64,000 nucleotides of DNA from Tubulanus polymorphus (Eukaryota > Nemertea > Palaeonemertea > Tubulaniformes > Tubulanidae). The DNA lies in contig NC_134027.1 in assembly GCF_964204645.1 (NCBI RefSeq), positions 7,614,485 to 7,678,484 of the forward strand, in the 5' to 3' direction. The notes beneath the pieces are model-generated. The model was not told where the DNA came from. It searched no databases and saw only the letters and a list, made by a program, of their open reading frames with translations. Below are positions 33,976-46,128 of this stretch, piece by piece; within the stretch, counting starts at the first letter, position 1; each line of letters starts with the position of its first letter. A program made the translations under genes and the position numbers.

Positions 33976-35028
33976 AGTATAATATGTAAAGTATTGATTT
34001 ATTTTGAGCATTAGCTTTTTACAAACCAGTTTGATGAGTAACATGGGTTCCAAAATGCGTCTTAAAATTCACTGTCTATTTGAAGTGGCGGAAATAAAGA
34101 AATAGTTTTAATGTTGATTAATGAAAATTGAAGTTAGTTAATTAGGGCTCTGGGCCTGAGAAGGAACTATTCATATATTGATTAGGCAAAATGTTTTCGG
34201 TTTGTAAACAGATGTGTCATGTCCTTTGTAATTTGACAGAAAGTTCCTTCTGGGAGTCTCATAAAATCTACGCTCCATTAATTCATAGTGTTGATAGCTT
34301 TCAGCGTCTCGACTCATAGATCAGTTGAAATACACTTAAACTGAGATATAGAATCAATGGAATAGTTCAGATAATCTTCATACTTAGCTAAACATAGCTT
34401 TTCATGATTTGTAATAATGACATAGTCCATTGGTCTCTATTCGATTAATCTTAGAAATAGTGATTCATTTTATATTTCCTGAGAGTGAAAATAATTTAAT
34501 GATTTGCATAGCCTAAATGTTCAAAAGGGAGAGCGTAGTCAGTTAAACAGTTGCAACTTTTAAACGCAATAAAGGAAGTTGGTACGAAATTACTTAGGAC
34601 TCCTAAACTCACCCAGCAAGTTAATGGGTTTTGAATGAAGATGTTTTGAAAATGATTCCTTGGCCAAAAAATGAAGGGCCGGGCCGCGCCTTCAGTACAA
34701 ACTGGCTATGCCCCCGAATATCATCACGTATAGTTAAGGAAACCATATAATATTAGGCAGTGTTCTGTGTACAAATAATAAGTTTTGATTTATTTTTTGA
34801 TGCCATAATTTTAAGGCCTGTTAAAGCAATTTGACTACTGAGTAGAATATCTTGATTTTCACATAGAGTTTAGAATTGTGCTTCCATGTAGGTGATCCTA
34901 GCTAGTTATATGAAACTTATATCGTAGTACATTGTATCCACAGAGGTATGAGAGGTAATACTAGGAATAATGTAATATAAAGGAATAAATAATAATGGCC
35001 AGCAATAATTTTGATCGTTTTAATTTTG

Positions 35029-35715
35029 TTTATAGCTGTTTTAACTTCTTTCATCGTCATTCATATCATTAGGTTGAGTGGCTTTCATACTAATGATCAC
35101 TTAACTTCAAATCGGGGTGTTCAATAAGGAAACTATTATTAAGGTGCAGCAGTGAATTTGTAGCACTTTTTTAAGTGAGCCCATAATCTCACCGGTAAAA
35201 AATTCCTGACGTAAATAGTAATAAATAGTACAAAATACAGAGAACATAATTTAAAAAAAATAAACAAAACTACATAACAAAATAAATAATATAAAAAAAA
35301 CAAATAAAACTATAAGTAATAAAAAAATAAACAAAACCAACAAACAATAAGTTAATATAGGGCTCCGTCATCAAGAATTTTTTCCTATCAACTTAATCTA
35401 ATTATAAAAGGTTCTTCTTTCATAGAACAACCTTCTCCGTGTTTCCCAACCTCTTGAGATCTTTTCTGTTGTTGTTTTAAGTGTTCTATCGGATCAGTTA
35501 GTAATAAACAAAACAAATAACCATAAACCTTAACTAAATCAAACACACTAAAAATAACTGATTCGATAGAATGCTTCGAATAGCTGATGAAAGATCACGC
35601 GTCCTTTTACCTATATATCACACCCTATCACTGCTGTAACTGTTAATTGTTTTAGGGATAATATCTGGGAGATGCATTTTACTCTTTTTTAGAAAGAATT
35701 TTAAACAGCTATAAA
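35029..35715. repeat. Nested inverted repeat (copy B)
   Basis: Outer arms TTTATAGCTGTTTTAAC and its complement enclose inner arms at 35481-35500 and 35555-35574. The inner stem TTCTATCGGATCAGTTA pairs with TAACTGATTCGATAGAA throughout if one G-U pair is allowed. A-rich low-complexity sequence (about 35210-35360) has been added inside the outer loop compared with copy A. Confidence 0.55.
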
Positions 35716-37311
35716 CATGATTAGTTATCGATAGTAAAATTATTGTCATGTTTTCCCTGAAATAACATTGAATTTTAAATGAGTGAACTGATAATGTTTG
35801 AAAATCTTTAGTTAAGACAAGGTGCAGCGAAAATTCTAGTTGTCTAGTAAAAATGATGTTAATGAAAATGAAATTTAGAACGTTAAGTTAATACTAAGCT
35901 TTCCAGGATGACTTAGTAGGATTTGTCTCTTTTGTTGAGCTGTTTTTAAAGTGCAGTTCATTTGTTTACTAGGAACTTACAAGATAATTCCTCGATTAAA
36001 TACCTGTCATTTAGCAAGGTGTAATTTTGTCATGAGAATAAAACGACACATACGTGTTCATTATTCATCTTAAAACTTTTTGATTGGTCAGTTCAGTTTA
36101 TAGCAACCATCAAACTGATGTCCTATCAAATAAAGTGGAGCAGTAGTTTTTATAAATGAGGATATATGAACAGTGTTGATTAGTAAATTGTCCTGTTTTG
36201 ATTGTCAGTTTTACAATGGCTATATATAGTATATTTGTTTTTCATAACTCATGCATACAATGTGGGACAGGTTTTATGTGCGCTAGGCCTATATGGTTAT
36301 AGAGGATCCAGTGCTAGCCAGCTGGCAGTGCTTAGAATTAGGGCACTAGACCATTTCAAATATCGAAAAAAGTTGTAGATAATTGTAGATACTTTAGCAA
36401 TCAGTGGCAAAACTCTAGTTATCTTGTAAAATAATGTTAATGAAAATAAAGATTGATTAGTTGATTAGTTAATCTCAAGCTTTCCACAGTGAATCTGTTG
36501 GTTTTATCTATGGTTTTAATGCTTTTATGTTTTTCGAATACAGTTCACCCATTTGTTAATGAAACTTACATGATAATTCCTTGAATACAAAGCAAAGTTT
36601 GCAAAATTTCAGTTTTCTTGTAAAAATAATGTTAATGAAATGAAGTCAGAGATTGACTATTTGAGAGAGTGAATTTGTTTTATGTCCAGTTTTAATGTTT
36701 ATATGTTGGAGATATGTTATGCAGTTTTTTTGTATAAACAGAATATCTTAAATCTCTTTTACATTGTCATTTGAATAGTTGATATGATTGAATGTTTCAT
36801 ATTTCATGAAATAACCAAGTGTCACTTATGCCCAGTGACTTCATGAATGTCAAATTACTAGTCTCAGACATTCAGACTAGTCCTAATTGTTGGTGTTTTA
36901 TGGATCAAGGTTTACAATTCTGTGTAATTTTGTTATTTTCCTATTGATTCAAATTGTATGAATCAGTTGCAGTGGAAATGTTTTTGGCGAATAAAACCTT
37001 GAAATACCTTCCATGATGTAGCATATGTGATATTAAAAGCTAGTAATCTTATATTTTGGATAATCTAAGTCATTAAAAGGCTAATGATAATACCTTGTTT
37101 TTCCTGATCGCCGGGTCATTTCATAAATCAATGAAATTTGTAATCTGTTAATTTCTATCTGCCGCGTCTGTTATGGTTAGCTTGATCATGATTTAAAAAA
37201 AAGTAATGTAAGGTCTAAGGTAGATAGGCGGCCGGCCAGGTAAACGATTCATTAAATCTTACGCTTTCCAGTGTATTCGGCCAGGTTTATCTCTGGTTTT
37301 AGTGCGGGGAG

Positions 37312-37451
37312 CCATGCACTCTCACAGTTTAGAGTCCATGGTTGTGTGCTATAGACGTTTCTCTTTTAGAGTCTATGCTTAGACCATGGACGTATAAACT
37401 CTAGTTTATATTTTATACGTCCATGGTTGGACTGTTTTTGAAATACAGTCC
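37312..37451 (+). repeat. Cluster of four short hairpins (copy B)
   Basis: Same order as in copy A: a diverged first stem (37312-37341), ATAGAC/GTCTAT (about 37350-37377), a 15-bp stem with a 13-nt loop (37382-37424), and GGACTGT/ACAGTCC (about 37428-37451). In the third stem, C at 37389 and G at 37417 replace the T-A pair of copy A. The first stem has lost pairing. Confidence 0.65.
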
Positions 37452-37642
37452 ACGAGTGTTTGAGGAACTTAAGTTATAATTCCTCGAGCACACCTGGCAT
37501 TTCGTATAATTGTTGTATGAGAGTAAATATAATTGTTAGAAACTCTTTGTTTGTTTAGATAATTAGCTACTCTGAACTTAATTAGTTCACCAGTCAGTGG
37601 TTGTGATGCTATGTTCTGCCGATTCTTAAAATTCACTATGCT

Positions 37643-38230
37643 TGGATTTGCATAAACTAACACGAACTGACTCTGGCAGTAGACTCTTGGTTGCCAGAGT
37701 CAATTCACATTCGTGTATGAAAAATCCGCTAATCCACGGTACATCCTCTACTCAGCATCTGGACCACTCTGAATCAGTATCAGTAATTACTGGGTTCGAA
37801 CCCGGGACAACCCTGTACATCCTCTATTCAGCATCAGGATCACTCTGAATCAGTGTCAGTAATTACTAGGCTTCAAACCCGGGACATCCATGTACATCCT
37901 CTATTCAGCAGTAAAACATCCATGATCCCGACCTTCCGGTTATTCACCCCATAGCCCGACCCTGCCAGTCGCCCCTGACCTGCAAAAAACCCGGGACAAC
38001 CCTGTACATCCTCCATTCAGCATCAGGATCACTCTGAATCAGTGTCAGTAATTACTAGGTTTCAAACCCGGGACACCACTGTACATCCTCTATTCAGCAG
38101 TAAATCACCCATGATCCCGAACCTTCCAGTTAATCACCCCATAGCCCGACCCTACCAGTAAATCACCCATAGCCCGACCCTGCCAGTCGCCCCTGACCTG
38201 CAAATTTTGCTCTCCTAAGCTCAGAATACG
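37643..38230. repeat. Foldback and inverted B-box repeats (copy B)
   Basis: The foldback arms (37643-37678 and 37692-37727) share GACTCTGGCA and its complement. After it come units containing TACATCCTCTATTCAGCATC, AATCAGTGTCAGTAATTACT and GGGTTCGAACCCGGGACA, inverted relative to the main array of copy A. From 37900 onward two longer units repeat ATGATCCCGACCTTCCGGTT and CGACCCTGCCAGTCGCCCCTGACC-type words. Confidence 0.65.
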
Positions 38231-39440
38231 TTCATTTGATGAGTCTGGTTATGAACAAAATATGAGATGTTGTGCTTCATTGATGTATCGTTTGTTGGAT
38301 TTAGACGCTGAAATCACCACGAGCTCTTCACTTGAAGTTGAAAGGATTTTTGCCCATCCTCCCCCAGGGAGGGATTCGAACCTGATGACATCGAGATTGC
38401 CACGGTTCAAGTCCAAGTTCAAATTTATTTCACAGAAAGCATGACAGGCTATGTACACAGGTTGAGAGAAAACAAACAATAAAATTTACAATTTTTTTTA
38501 AACAAAGCACAATTATAAAAAGAGAGAGAGAGAACAGTAGCTTTCAGTGTGGGCCAAGCAAAGCCTTTAGGCCGCTGTCGCAAGCACCCAGGGAAAAAAA
38601 CGAAAGGGAATGAAGAAACAAAGGGGAAGGAAATGAGAGTTGATGATTTTTGATGATTTCAGGAGAGTTTAAATGAGTAAGCTAGAGGGTTTAGGAGAGT
38701 GAGCAATTATAAAAATTAGGGTTATTACATTGATGGATATCATTGTAGGCGGAGGTGAGATATGGTCTGAGTTTACGTTTTAAATTTTGTTTGCTTGTTT
38801 GTAGGATGTCATTGGAAAAAGGTAGTTTTCGCCAGATGTTTGAAAGAATGTTTTGAGGTGAATTTTGATGCGGGGTTGGCGGTGTTTGTTTTGAAAATAA
38901 AGAATATGCGTGCTCTAATCATATACGGTATAGACTGGTTGCCTGTCCCATTCAATTGTAATTGAAGATAGAGACCGGTAACCAGTCTAAATTGAAGAAG
39001 ACACCGGTAACCAGTCTAATATAATTATACGCCACCTACCGCCGCAGTCCGGAAACCAGTCTAAGATGCTCGGTTAATCTCAAGGTCGTCGTGCAGATTT
39101 TTTACTCCTAGAAATTTTAATTTTCATAACGCAGTATATCTTTGTTTTGACGACTCAAAGCAAGATAAGAATAAAATCTACGTACAATAAATGTGTCAAT
39201 TGTGAAAAGTATGATGAATTATTGACGCCGAAATATGCCGATATATGTTTTTTACTGAAAACTTAAAGTTGCAGTCAATAAACGATTTGAATTTGTTGAT
39301 GATAGAAAAGATCACTGCAGACATAGAACTGAAGATGACATCCTTAACCGACTGAATGAATGCTGTAACAACCAACAACCAAGATTTTGGCAAAAACATT
39401 TTAGCCAATAACCAAAGTCAGTCTGTCATAAGAAAATGAA
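38231..39440. other. Flank of ZNF277: SINE-like piece and minisatellite
   Basis: A short piece with AGGGATTCGAACC (about 38370) has a B-box-like word and could be a tRNA-derived SINE fragment. An AG microsatellite lies at about 38520-38533. At 38935-39065 the words GGTAACCAGTCTAA and its complement TAGACTGGTTGCC occur four times. No other gene is seen. The last few hundred bases must hold the ZNF277 promoter and 5' UTR. Confidence 0.4.
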
Positions 39441-41962
39441 ATGCAGTCCTCCCGACCTCGTGACTGCGGTAAGTATTTGATTTAGAGGTCCCAAGCATAT
39501 GAAATTGCTCATATTTACTGAGCTGTTCTATACAACCTGTTAATGCCTGCAAATTATACCTTCAACCATTTTAAGCAGCAGATTTGATACCTACATAATA
39601 AGCATAGATATACTACATATTTCTATAGTACTACTTGTCTCGTTATTTATAATTATTTTCTACTCAAATGTGTACCAGTACAGCTTCTTTAAAATTGTTC
39701 TTGCAGATGCGATTCTAGAGCCACTGAATCTTAGAACCACAGCTGTGAAGACATCAGTGAATGTTAAAACTGAAGCTGATTTCTGTGAATGTTTACTATG
39801 CGATGCAGCTTACAGTGCCGATGATAAGCACAGAAATGATTTATTGAAACATTTTTTGGAAAGTCACAAACTTGTCATTGCTGAAGTTCCTATGATAGCA
39901 GATTTTGTAAGGTGAATGTTCAGTTTACTATAAAGCCAGTGTTATCTAGATGAAGATCATTGAAAAATTGATTAATTTTGCTGTAATATCTCATCTCTTT
40001 TCCATTCTAGTTACATTGCCTACTGGAAGGAACGCTTAAAGTGTACTCAATTAGAAGAAATATGTTCAGTTATAAAGTCAAACTGTGGAGCCAATGATAT
40101 AGGTTAGCCTTGACTGTCTACAGGGAAACCGAGTTTAAAAAATCTCTAGGCTGAAAATATCTTATTCGTGGACACTTCTTATTTAGGTTTGCCTGAAAAA
40201 TATTATCTTTTGGCTGATATTTTACCTGAAGATAAATCACTGAGACAGAATCTTCAGCGTAAGAAACTGGAATGTGTTTTAGAAATTCAGCAAAAGGAGC
40301 GCGAAAATGAGACATTTACTCATGGTTGTTTGTTCTGTAAAGAGCACTTCACTGGAAACAGGTGAAAATCACTTTTTTTCTGCATTGTCATTTCCAGTAC
40401 ATTTAATACCAGTATTTAGCTGACCGGCCATATGAATCCAGGGTCTGATTTTCTCTTATCAATTTCAGAGCAACTCTTTTCAACCACATGGCACTAGACC
40501 ACAATTTTAACATTGGCAAGCCTGACAACATAGGTAATAAGGTAATCTGTAAAAATTGCAGAATGTCAGAAATCAGTATGAACTTAGCTGTATTTATATT
40601 TTAGTATTTGCTGAAGAGTTTCTGGATCTGTTGCAAGAAAAACTTACCAAGTAGGAATCATATTCCTTTTCTTATTTCTTATTATGCTTATTCGTGTGCA
40701 ATTTTAAAAAAAGCAAAAACTACATGTATCTATAATCCTCTCTTCAAAATTAAAATCTGAACTAATGAATCATAATTTGTTATAGTTTGCAGTGTTTGTA
40801 CTGCGAAAAAGTCTTCAAAGACAGAGCAACGTTGAAGGAACACATGCGGAAAAAACAGCATAAAAAGATCGATCCACGAAATAAGATATACGATAAATTC
40901 TATGTCATCAACTACCTAGTAAGTAAATGAACGGGGTTTGTGTGAATATACATGTATTGATTGAGTTTTGCTCGATGTTTATCGTTTAGGAGTTGGGTAA
41001 GAATTGGGAAGTGATTCAAGCTGAAATTGATGCACCCGCTATACATTCAGATACTGATAATGAAAATGATGAGTAAGTTACTGCGAGGAAAAGGAGCGAT
41101 CCAAGCTTCTCCAACATCTATTTGTAAATGATGATCTCAAAGCTTTGATTATATAACTTCGAGTTGATCTGAATGAATTACAGGGATTGGAATGATTGGC
41201 AGGAAGAAGGTGGAAATGATGCAGTCTGCTTGTTTTGTGATGAATCGAAGACTACAGGGGTAGCACTGCTTCACCATATGAAGGTAATCAATGAATATTC
41301 CAACTCTGTAAAGGATTACCGGTACCAAATAATACAAAACGCCATACTTTTTTCTCTTTTCAGGAAATTCATTGTTTTGACATGCAGAAATTTATAAGAG
41401 AACAGAAACTATACTTCTATCAGAAATTAAAGCTAGTCAACTACATAAGACGACAGGTATGAATTTGGAAATCTTAATGAATGTAGTTTCATTCTTCGAT
41501 TATCTGCATCTTTCATCATTATGAATTCCTGGCATTGGTTGTTGCTGCATTTTCCTTCAGATTCATCAATGTCTGTGTATCTTCTGCTCTGTGAAGTTCG
41601 ACACGAAACAGAAGTTGATGACCCACATGGTCGATACAGGACATATTTCTACAATTCCAAGTCAGGAAATATGGGACTTACCTCAGTAAGTTGTACTGAA
41701 AAGGAAAAACTTCAATTGAAATTCACCTTTTCTCATCGCATTGGAAGTTCATATGTGTTAATTTGTTTATCATTTTAGATATTATTTCCCGACTTATGAG
41801 AATGATAATTTACTATATAGTTTGGAGGATAACGATGAAGATGATGATAGTGATGAGGAGGATATACAAGTACCCGAGGCTTTTATCATTGGTGAAACAA
41901 TACCCAGCGTTAATGGAATATTAATGGACAAAAATGTTAGAGATGAAATTCTTAATACATAG
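39441..41962 (+). CDS. ZNF277: Zinc finger protein 277
   Basis: Twelve coding exons join in frame to 442 residues: 39441-39468, 39707-39911, 40011-40102, 40187-40361, 40469-40533, 40605-40650, 40786-40918, 40990-41072, 41184-41283, 41364-41456, 41561-41685, 41779-41962. The length is close to vertebrate ZNF277. Five C2H2-like fingers are visible: CLLCDAAY near residue 38, GCLFCKEHFTGNRATLF, CLYCEKVFKDRATLKEHM, CLFCDESK, and CIFCSVKFDTKQKLMTHM. An acidic stretch precedes the C terminus. In other animals the protein is nuclear/nucleolar and has been linked to Polycomb BMI1 and ribosomal protein uS5. An out-of-frame ATG lies five bases upstream (39436). Only the chosen ATG opens the frame into exon 2. 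The frame stays open for 47 codons after the TAG. Confidence 0.93.
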
Positions 41963-42101
41963 CAATTCGCGTATTTTGAAAGGCTGGGTTACTATGTGAA
42001 TGATTTTTGGCGCACAGATTCCTATGATGAAATGATAAAAATTATTAAGGTGTATACAATATTATCTATTATTTGCATATTGTTGATTTTGTACGAAATT
42101 G

Positions 42102-42107
42102 AATAAA
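42102..42107 (+). terminator. Polyadenylation signal of ZNF277
   Basis: AATAAA lies 140 bases after the ZNF277 stop. It overlaps the TAA that would end the open tail beyond that stop. Confidence 0.6.
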
Positions 42108-42114
42108 GCTGTTA

Positions 42115-43415
42115 AAATGCAATCCATGAAGATTATTGCTTGAATTTCTCGATTTGAGGAAAGAAAGAAATGATATCTCTCTTCAAGATTTACGTACTTG
42201 CAATTGCATTTAACTTGCGGGTTAAAAGGAAATTCGATAATCTTGCATATTTTGAGATATATCGACGGTTGACGAGGTTGAAATACACAAGACAGCGAAG
42301 ACTAAGCCATTAGTGACGTCCTAGCGCACTGCGTTGCTCATACGTCTCAATTTCACTAGTTTCGCCAAACCCCTTATCAGCCGCGAATCCAGGGGGTGCT
42401 GAAGCCCCTACTTGGTAAAATTTCCGTGTTGGCTAAAATGCTTATTCAAAGGCAATGATTGGGCTGGAGATGGGTACAACGTATGGGATCATCAAAAATA
42501 GTGCCCAAAACCTTCAGAATGCAGGAAACAGAGGAGACTAATTTTTCTATCGGTATTCTCAGTAGAGCACCCCCTCCTGGATCCACCCGCTTATATACCC
42601 CGGTATGATTCGTTCCCGAGATGGCAGATACCGTGTAAGGAGGAAGGAGTTTACACGAATATTCATGCAGAGCAACTGATTGCGTAACTCGATTAAAGGC
42701 GTTTATAATATATATTCAACTTCGTGTCTAATGATTTGTCTTCAATTTTCGCATCCCCTCCCTGCCAGGAAAAAATTTCTATCACTTCGAGGAATGCATG
42801 GATAATAACTATAAATTAGGCATAAGAAGAATATCTCTGGTAATAACCCAAATATTGAATAGGGAAGTTATGTGCGTTAGAAAAAATATTTTCCCAATTA
42901 TAGACAGCGTCTAACTATAAATTGTATATATATGAGATATACGGTTATTCAATGTTTAGAAATTGAATGACAGCATAAAACGTAGTTTACGCGCAAATTA
43001 CAATCATATTTCACCCGTATTTATTTTCACGCACGGCCTCCTGAATTTTCTTAATCAGTCCGCCCGCGGGGTTCCTATTAATGAAAATCGCAAATCGTTA
43101 TATCTAATAAATTGAATACACGCTCGGTTGGTCGGTTGGTATTTTGTGGGTCATTATTCCCAAATTATATTAAAGAAATCTAAGGTACAAAAAAATGTTC
43201 AATTCAAAAAGCTTTACACATATCTTGCCAAACTCTTCCGATACTTCTTCAACGAGTCCATTAAGAAAAGAGAATAACTTATTTCTATTCAGAATAATGA
43301 CTGCTCCCATACATCTTGGGAGCACAAATTGTGTTTGGAACCAAGGCAAATGTTTGCTTCGATACTTATATATAAGTATATACATTACAATAATACATAT
43401 TTTTCCTGACGCTCG
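42115..43415. other. Intergenic, no gene seen
   Basis: This lies between the convergent ends of ZNF277 and the 379-aa gene. A minus-strand AATAAA (43019-43024) could serve the latter. Otherwise only short ORFs occur. Confidence 0.4.
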
Positions 43416-43419
43416 AAAG

Positions 43420-44559
43420 TTATAGCATTTCGTTCAGTTTCGATCTGAGGTCATCGTTAGCTGTATGATCGATAGCCAAACGACCTTTGACCCCGCGACG
43501 AATATTACGAGGTGGTTCAATAATGCGGAATCTGACTGCCGCGTGATGTGGTGTGACGTCATCGTGGTCATATCCTTCATTGATATTTTCAGTTTTCAAT
43601 GGTTGCTCTTCTTCGATTTCCGTTTCGTGAAAAACGGGGTTCGCGTCCGCATTTTTAGAATCGGTATTATCTCCACTTCGTATCATTTTATACAAGCAGT
43701 TCGTGTCAAGTCGAGCTGCTTCAATATTTTCAATTTTTTCCGTCAGAAGTCGATTGTTCAACATCTTATTCATGAGTCGATGACGCGTCGGCAAGTGCTG
43801 ATGATCGGCTACTTCTGAGGGCGTCGACGGCTGCAAGTTTTGCGTCGAATAATCCGTGTAACTAGTACTGCGAAGTCTATCGAATAAACGACCGGTACTT
43901 TTGGGGATATCTCTAGCTGATTGAAATACAATTCTGTATTCGGGGTTTGAAGCCAGCGCTTTGATGCTTTGCTTGCGAGCGGTCACCGGTCTCTTCTTTC
44001 TTTCATTCGAATGGCTTTTTGAAGACGTTCTATTATTAACCGGGCTATTGTTCGAACGAGGCGGTGGAGCCGACGTTTTCATACGAACCGTTTTGGTTTG
44101 TCTTCCTTGACATTCGCTAAACGTATCATTATTGTCGAGCTGTGAGGGTTCATGTTTTGGTTCGGCTTCACCGAAGACCTTTGAGGGAAGGGTTGTAGTA
44201 TTAGATGGAAATAGTCGTGACATTTCAGTTTGCACGGTCCCTTCCCAAGCATTTACAGCGCCGCCAGCAAGTGAAACCCTGGAAGCGGCTGCCGTTTTCG
44301 TTGATCGAGGTCGACGCGGTTTCAGTGGTGGTGTCGTCGTCTGTTGCGCCTCTTGAGCGCGTCTGATGTAGATCTTTCTCAGCCTTTCCTCTATGACATC
44401 CGCCGCTTCTTGGATCAGTTTATCCCCGCTGTCGACTTCGTACGGATCGACGCGTTTATGAAATAACACGGCGCTAGATTTAAATGGTGATGATGGGCAG
44501 CGAATACCAACCGGCAACGGTGCCGATTGTGGTCTTTTCGAAGCTGATTTTCTTAACAT
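43420..44559 (-). CDS. Uncharacterised disordered basic protein, 379 aa
   Basis: A single long open frame, unusual in this AT-rich intergenic setting and with clearly biased composition, so probably real. The product is hydrophilic, with no signal peptide or membrane segment. It is rich in Ser, Thr, Pro, Arg and Lys and appears mostly disordered. An N-terminal basic/proline block (KRPQSAPLPVGIRCPSSP) precedes a helical charged stretch around residues 45-70 (QEAADVIEERLRKIYIRRAQ). A second helical part lies near 255-290 (HRLMNKMLNNRLLTEKIEN). I do not recognise the family. Its similarity in style to ciliary or cytoskeletal scaffold proteins is only an impression. It may have more exons than the one seen. 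Confidence 0.65.
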   Translation of the reverse strand: MLRKSASKRPQSAPLPVGIRCPSSPFKSSAVLFHKRVDPYEVDSGDKLIQEAADVIEERLRKIYIRRAQEAQQTTTPPLKPRRPRSTKTAAASRVSLAGGAVNAWEGTVQTEMSRLFPSNTTTLPSKVFGEAEPKHEPSQLDNNDTFSECQGRQTKTVRMKTSAPPPRSNNSPVNNRTSSKSHSNERKKRPVTARKQSIKALASNPEYRIVFQSARDIPKSTGRLFDRLRSTSYTDYSTQNLQPSTPSEVADHQHLPTRHRLMNKMLNNRLLTEKIENIEAARLDTNCLYKMIRSGDNTDSKNADANPVFHETEIEEEQPLKTENINEGYDHDDVTPHHAAVRFRIIEPPRNIRRGVKGRLAIDHTANDDLRSKLNEML

Positions 44560-46128
44560 CTCAGTTACTGGTTTTTAGTGAGTCATATCAATTAAAGTAT
44601 TTCATAAAAACATAATCGATTTCAAGATTTCGCTCGTAATCATTCTGAATATCACATACCAGCAGTTCTTAGATCGATTTGATGCAGTCGCACATTCACT
44701 AATGAAACATAAATTCGATCCATCCAATGCTGTCATTCCTCTTCAAACAGGCCAATTGAGCGATATCCTTAGTCGTTAATTCAGTGATAGTAATCAGCAT
44801 AATCCATCCAAAAACAGTACGCATTTATTCTTATTCCGATCACGCGCAATTGATGATATTTATTCCGTATAGTCAAGTGTATGAACTTATTATACATTAA
44901 TACTTTAAATAAACGGTTTCTTAACTTTATATTTCATTAAACTGCCGTTGTATTAATATTCAGTATGTAAGCCAGTTATTATAAATGTTCACGCCACCGA
45001 ATCAACATGCCTGCAAGTACGTGCTACCTTCCCCGTCGACGGTATTTAGTTATTCAAACATTGTGCTTGGTCGGCTGATTAATTAGATAGTAAAAAGTGA
45101 ATCAGGTCGTCCGTAACCACACGGCTACGAACTTCAATAAATATATACTTGAGGATGTAACTTTTTTGTTGATTTATGGAACACCGTGTTAAGATATTTG
45201 AAAAAGCGCAGCATGTCGTAACCGCAATTATTCCTCTACAAAAAGATAGTGATTATAAGGAATGCAATCTATGGACGAATGTTATATTACACTAATTGCC
45301 TACCAACTTTGTGTCTATCGAGAGCAAGTTTTTACGCGGTGAATCAATTTCAAGGCGGTACTCGTTCCGAAAAAATGATCGATCGAATTTTTCATAAACT
45401 TTCGACCGTTTTAGATTCGTGGTGTATCTTGCAATTAGTGTGTTTCTCACGCTTCCTCTCCTCCCAATGAGTACCAATCACGACCACTGATTTCAGGGTT
45501 ACACCTCCGTAAAATATCCATTTGATTTCAAGATTGATGATGTCGCCTGCTGCGCAGTCAGTACGCCCAACTCATCCGGTCGGACGGTAGTCTTCTCTAA
45601 AGTACATGCCATTAAAATTTTTGAAAAATCCGAAAGAATCTAGCGGAGCCTACGTAAACGGAAGTATTTTGATTTGATTTTCCCGTCCCTGTTCAATATT
45701 TCATATGCGGGCTTGAAGATAATACACCACAGCAGAAACTTGACCATTGATTTTCAAAATCCTTCGAAGGTTAATTTCAGTCAAGTTGATATGACAGTCA
45801 AATTAATTGACATTCTATAAAAGACAACGCATGACATCTCATGGAACTAAATACGTATTTATTCCAATCCAAACTTACACCTCTAACCGATAATTTCATG
45901 TGTCGAAGGCGAAAAGTGAAAAAAAAGATAAAACAAATGATCGTTGGTTCGACTTTTAATGGGACAGCGGACGGGTGTGCGCAGCATCGTCTATTTAGCA
46001 GAGTTCCGTTCAAAACCGTCATTGGATATTCTTGAACGTTGGTCATAAAAGCAAAAACGTGTTAGAATGTGAGATAAACGCAAAGAACATCCGATTCATG
46101 TCGTTGAAAAGTACTTGATCAAACCCAC
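44560..46128. other. Intergenic, no gene seen
   Basis: Upstream of the minus-strand 379-aa gene and downstream of the CAP gene. Only short overlapping ORFs without recognisable motifs or exon-type boundaries. Confidence 0.4.

Larger units (their letters stand above)
32340..37560 (+). ncRNA. Duplicated non-coding locus, copy B (putative lncRNA)
   Basis: Collinear with copy A and better preserved at its start. It has a CTTCAACCTTGTAATATAG unit, GATTGTTTGAATGAACCGG (about 32477), and four consecutive intron-like segments at 32728-32806, 32915-33003, 33207-33288 and 33447-33550. These separate exon-like blocks of 108, 203 and 158 bases that are recognisably the same sequence. Then come the 43-bp tandem repeats, the nested inverted repeat (35029-35715), two or three AGACAAGG blocks (about 35810-36620) and the hairpin cluster (37312-37451). 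Exon-like blocks are not open in a shared frame, so coding is unlikely. AATAAA at copy A's position has become AGTAAA here. Confidence 0.38.

Noticed and set aside
33694-34014. 106-codon ORF
   Set aside because: It runs through the 43-bp tandem array. The reading frame is open because of the repeat, and the corresponding array in copy A does not keep it.
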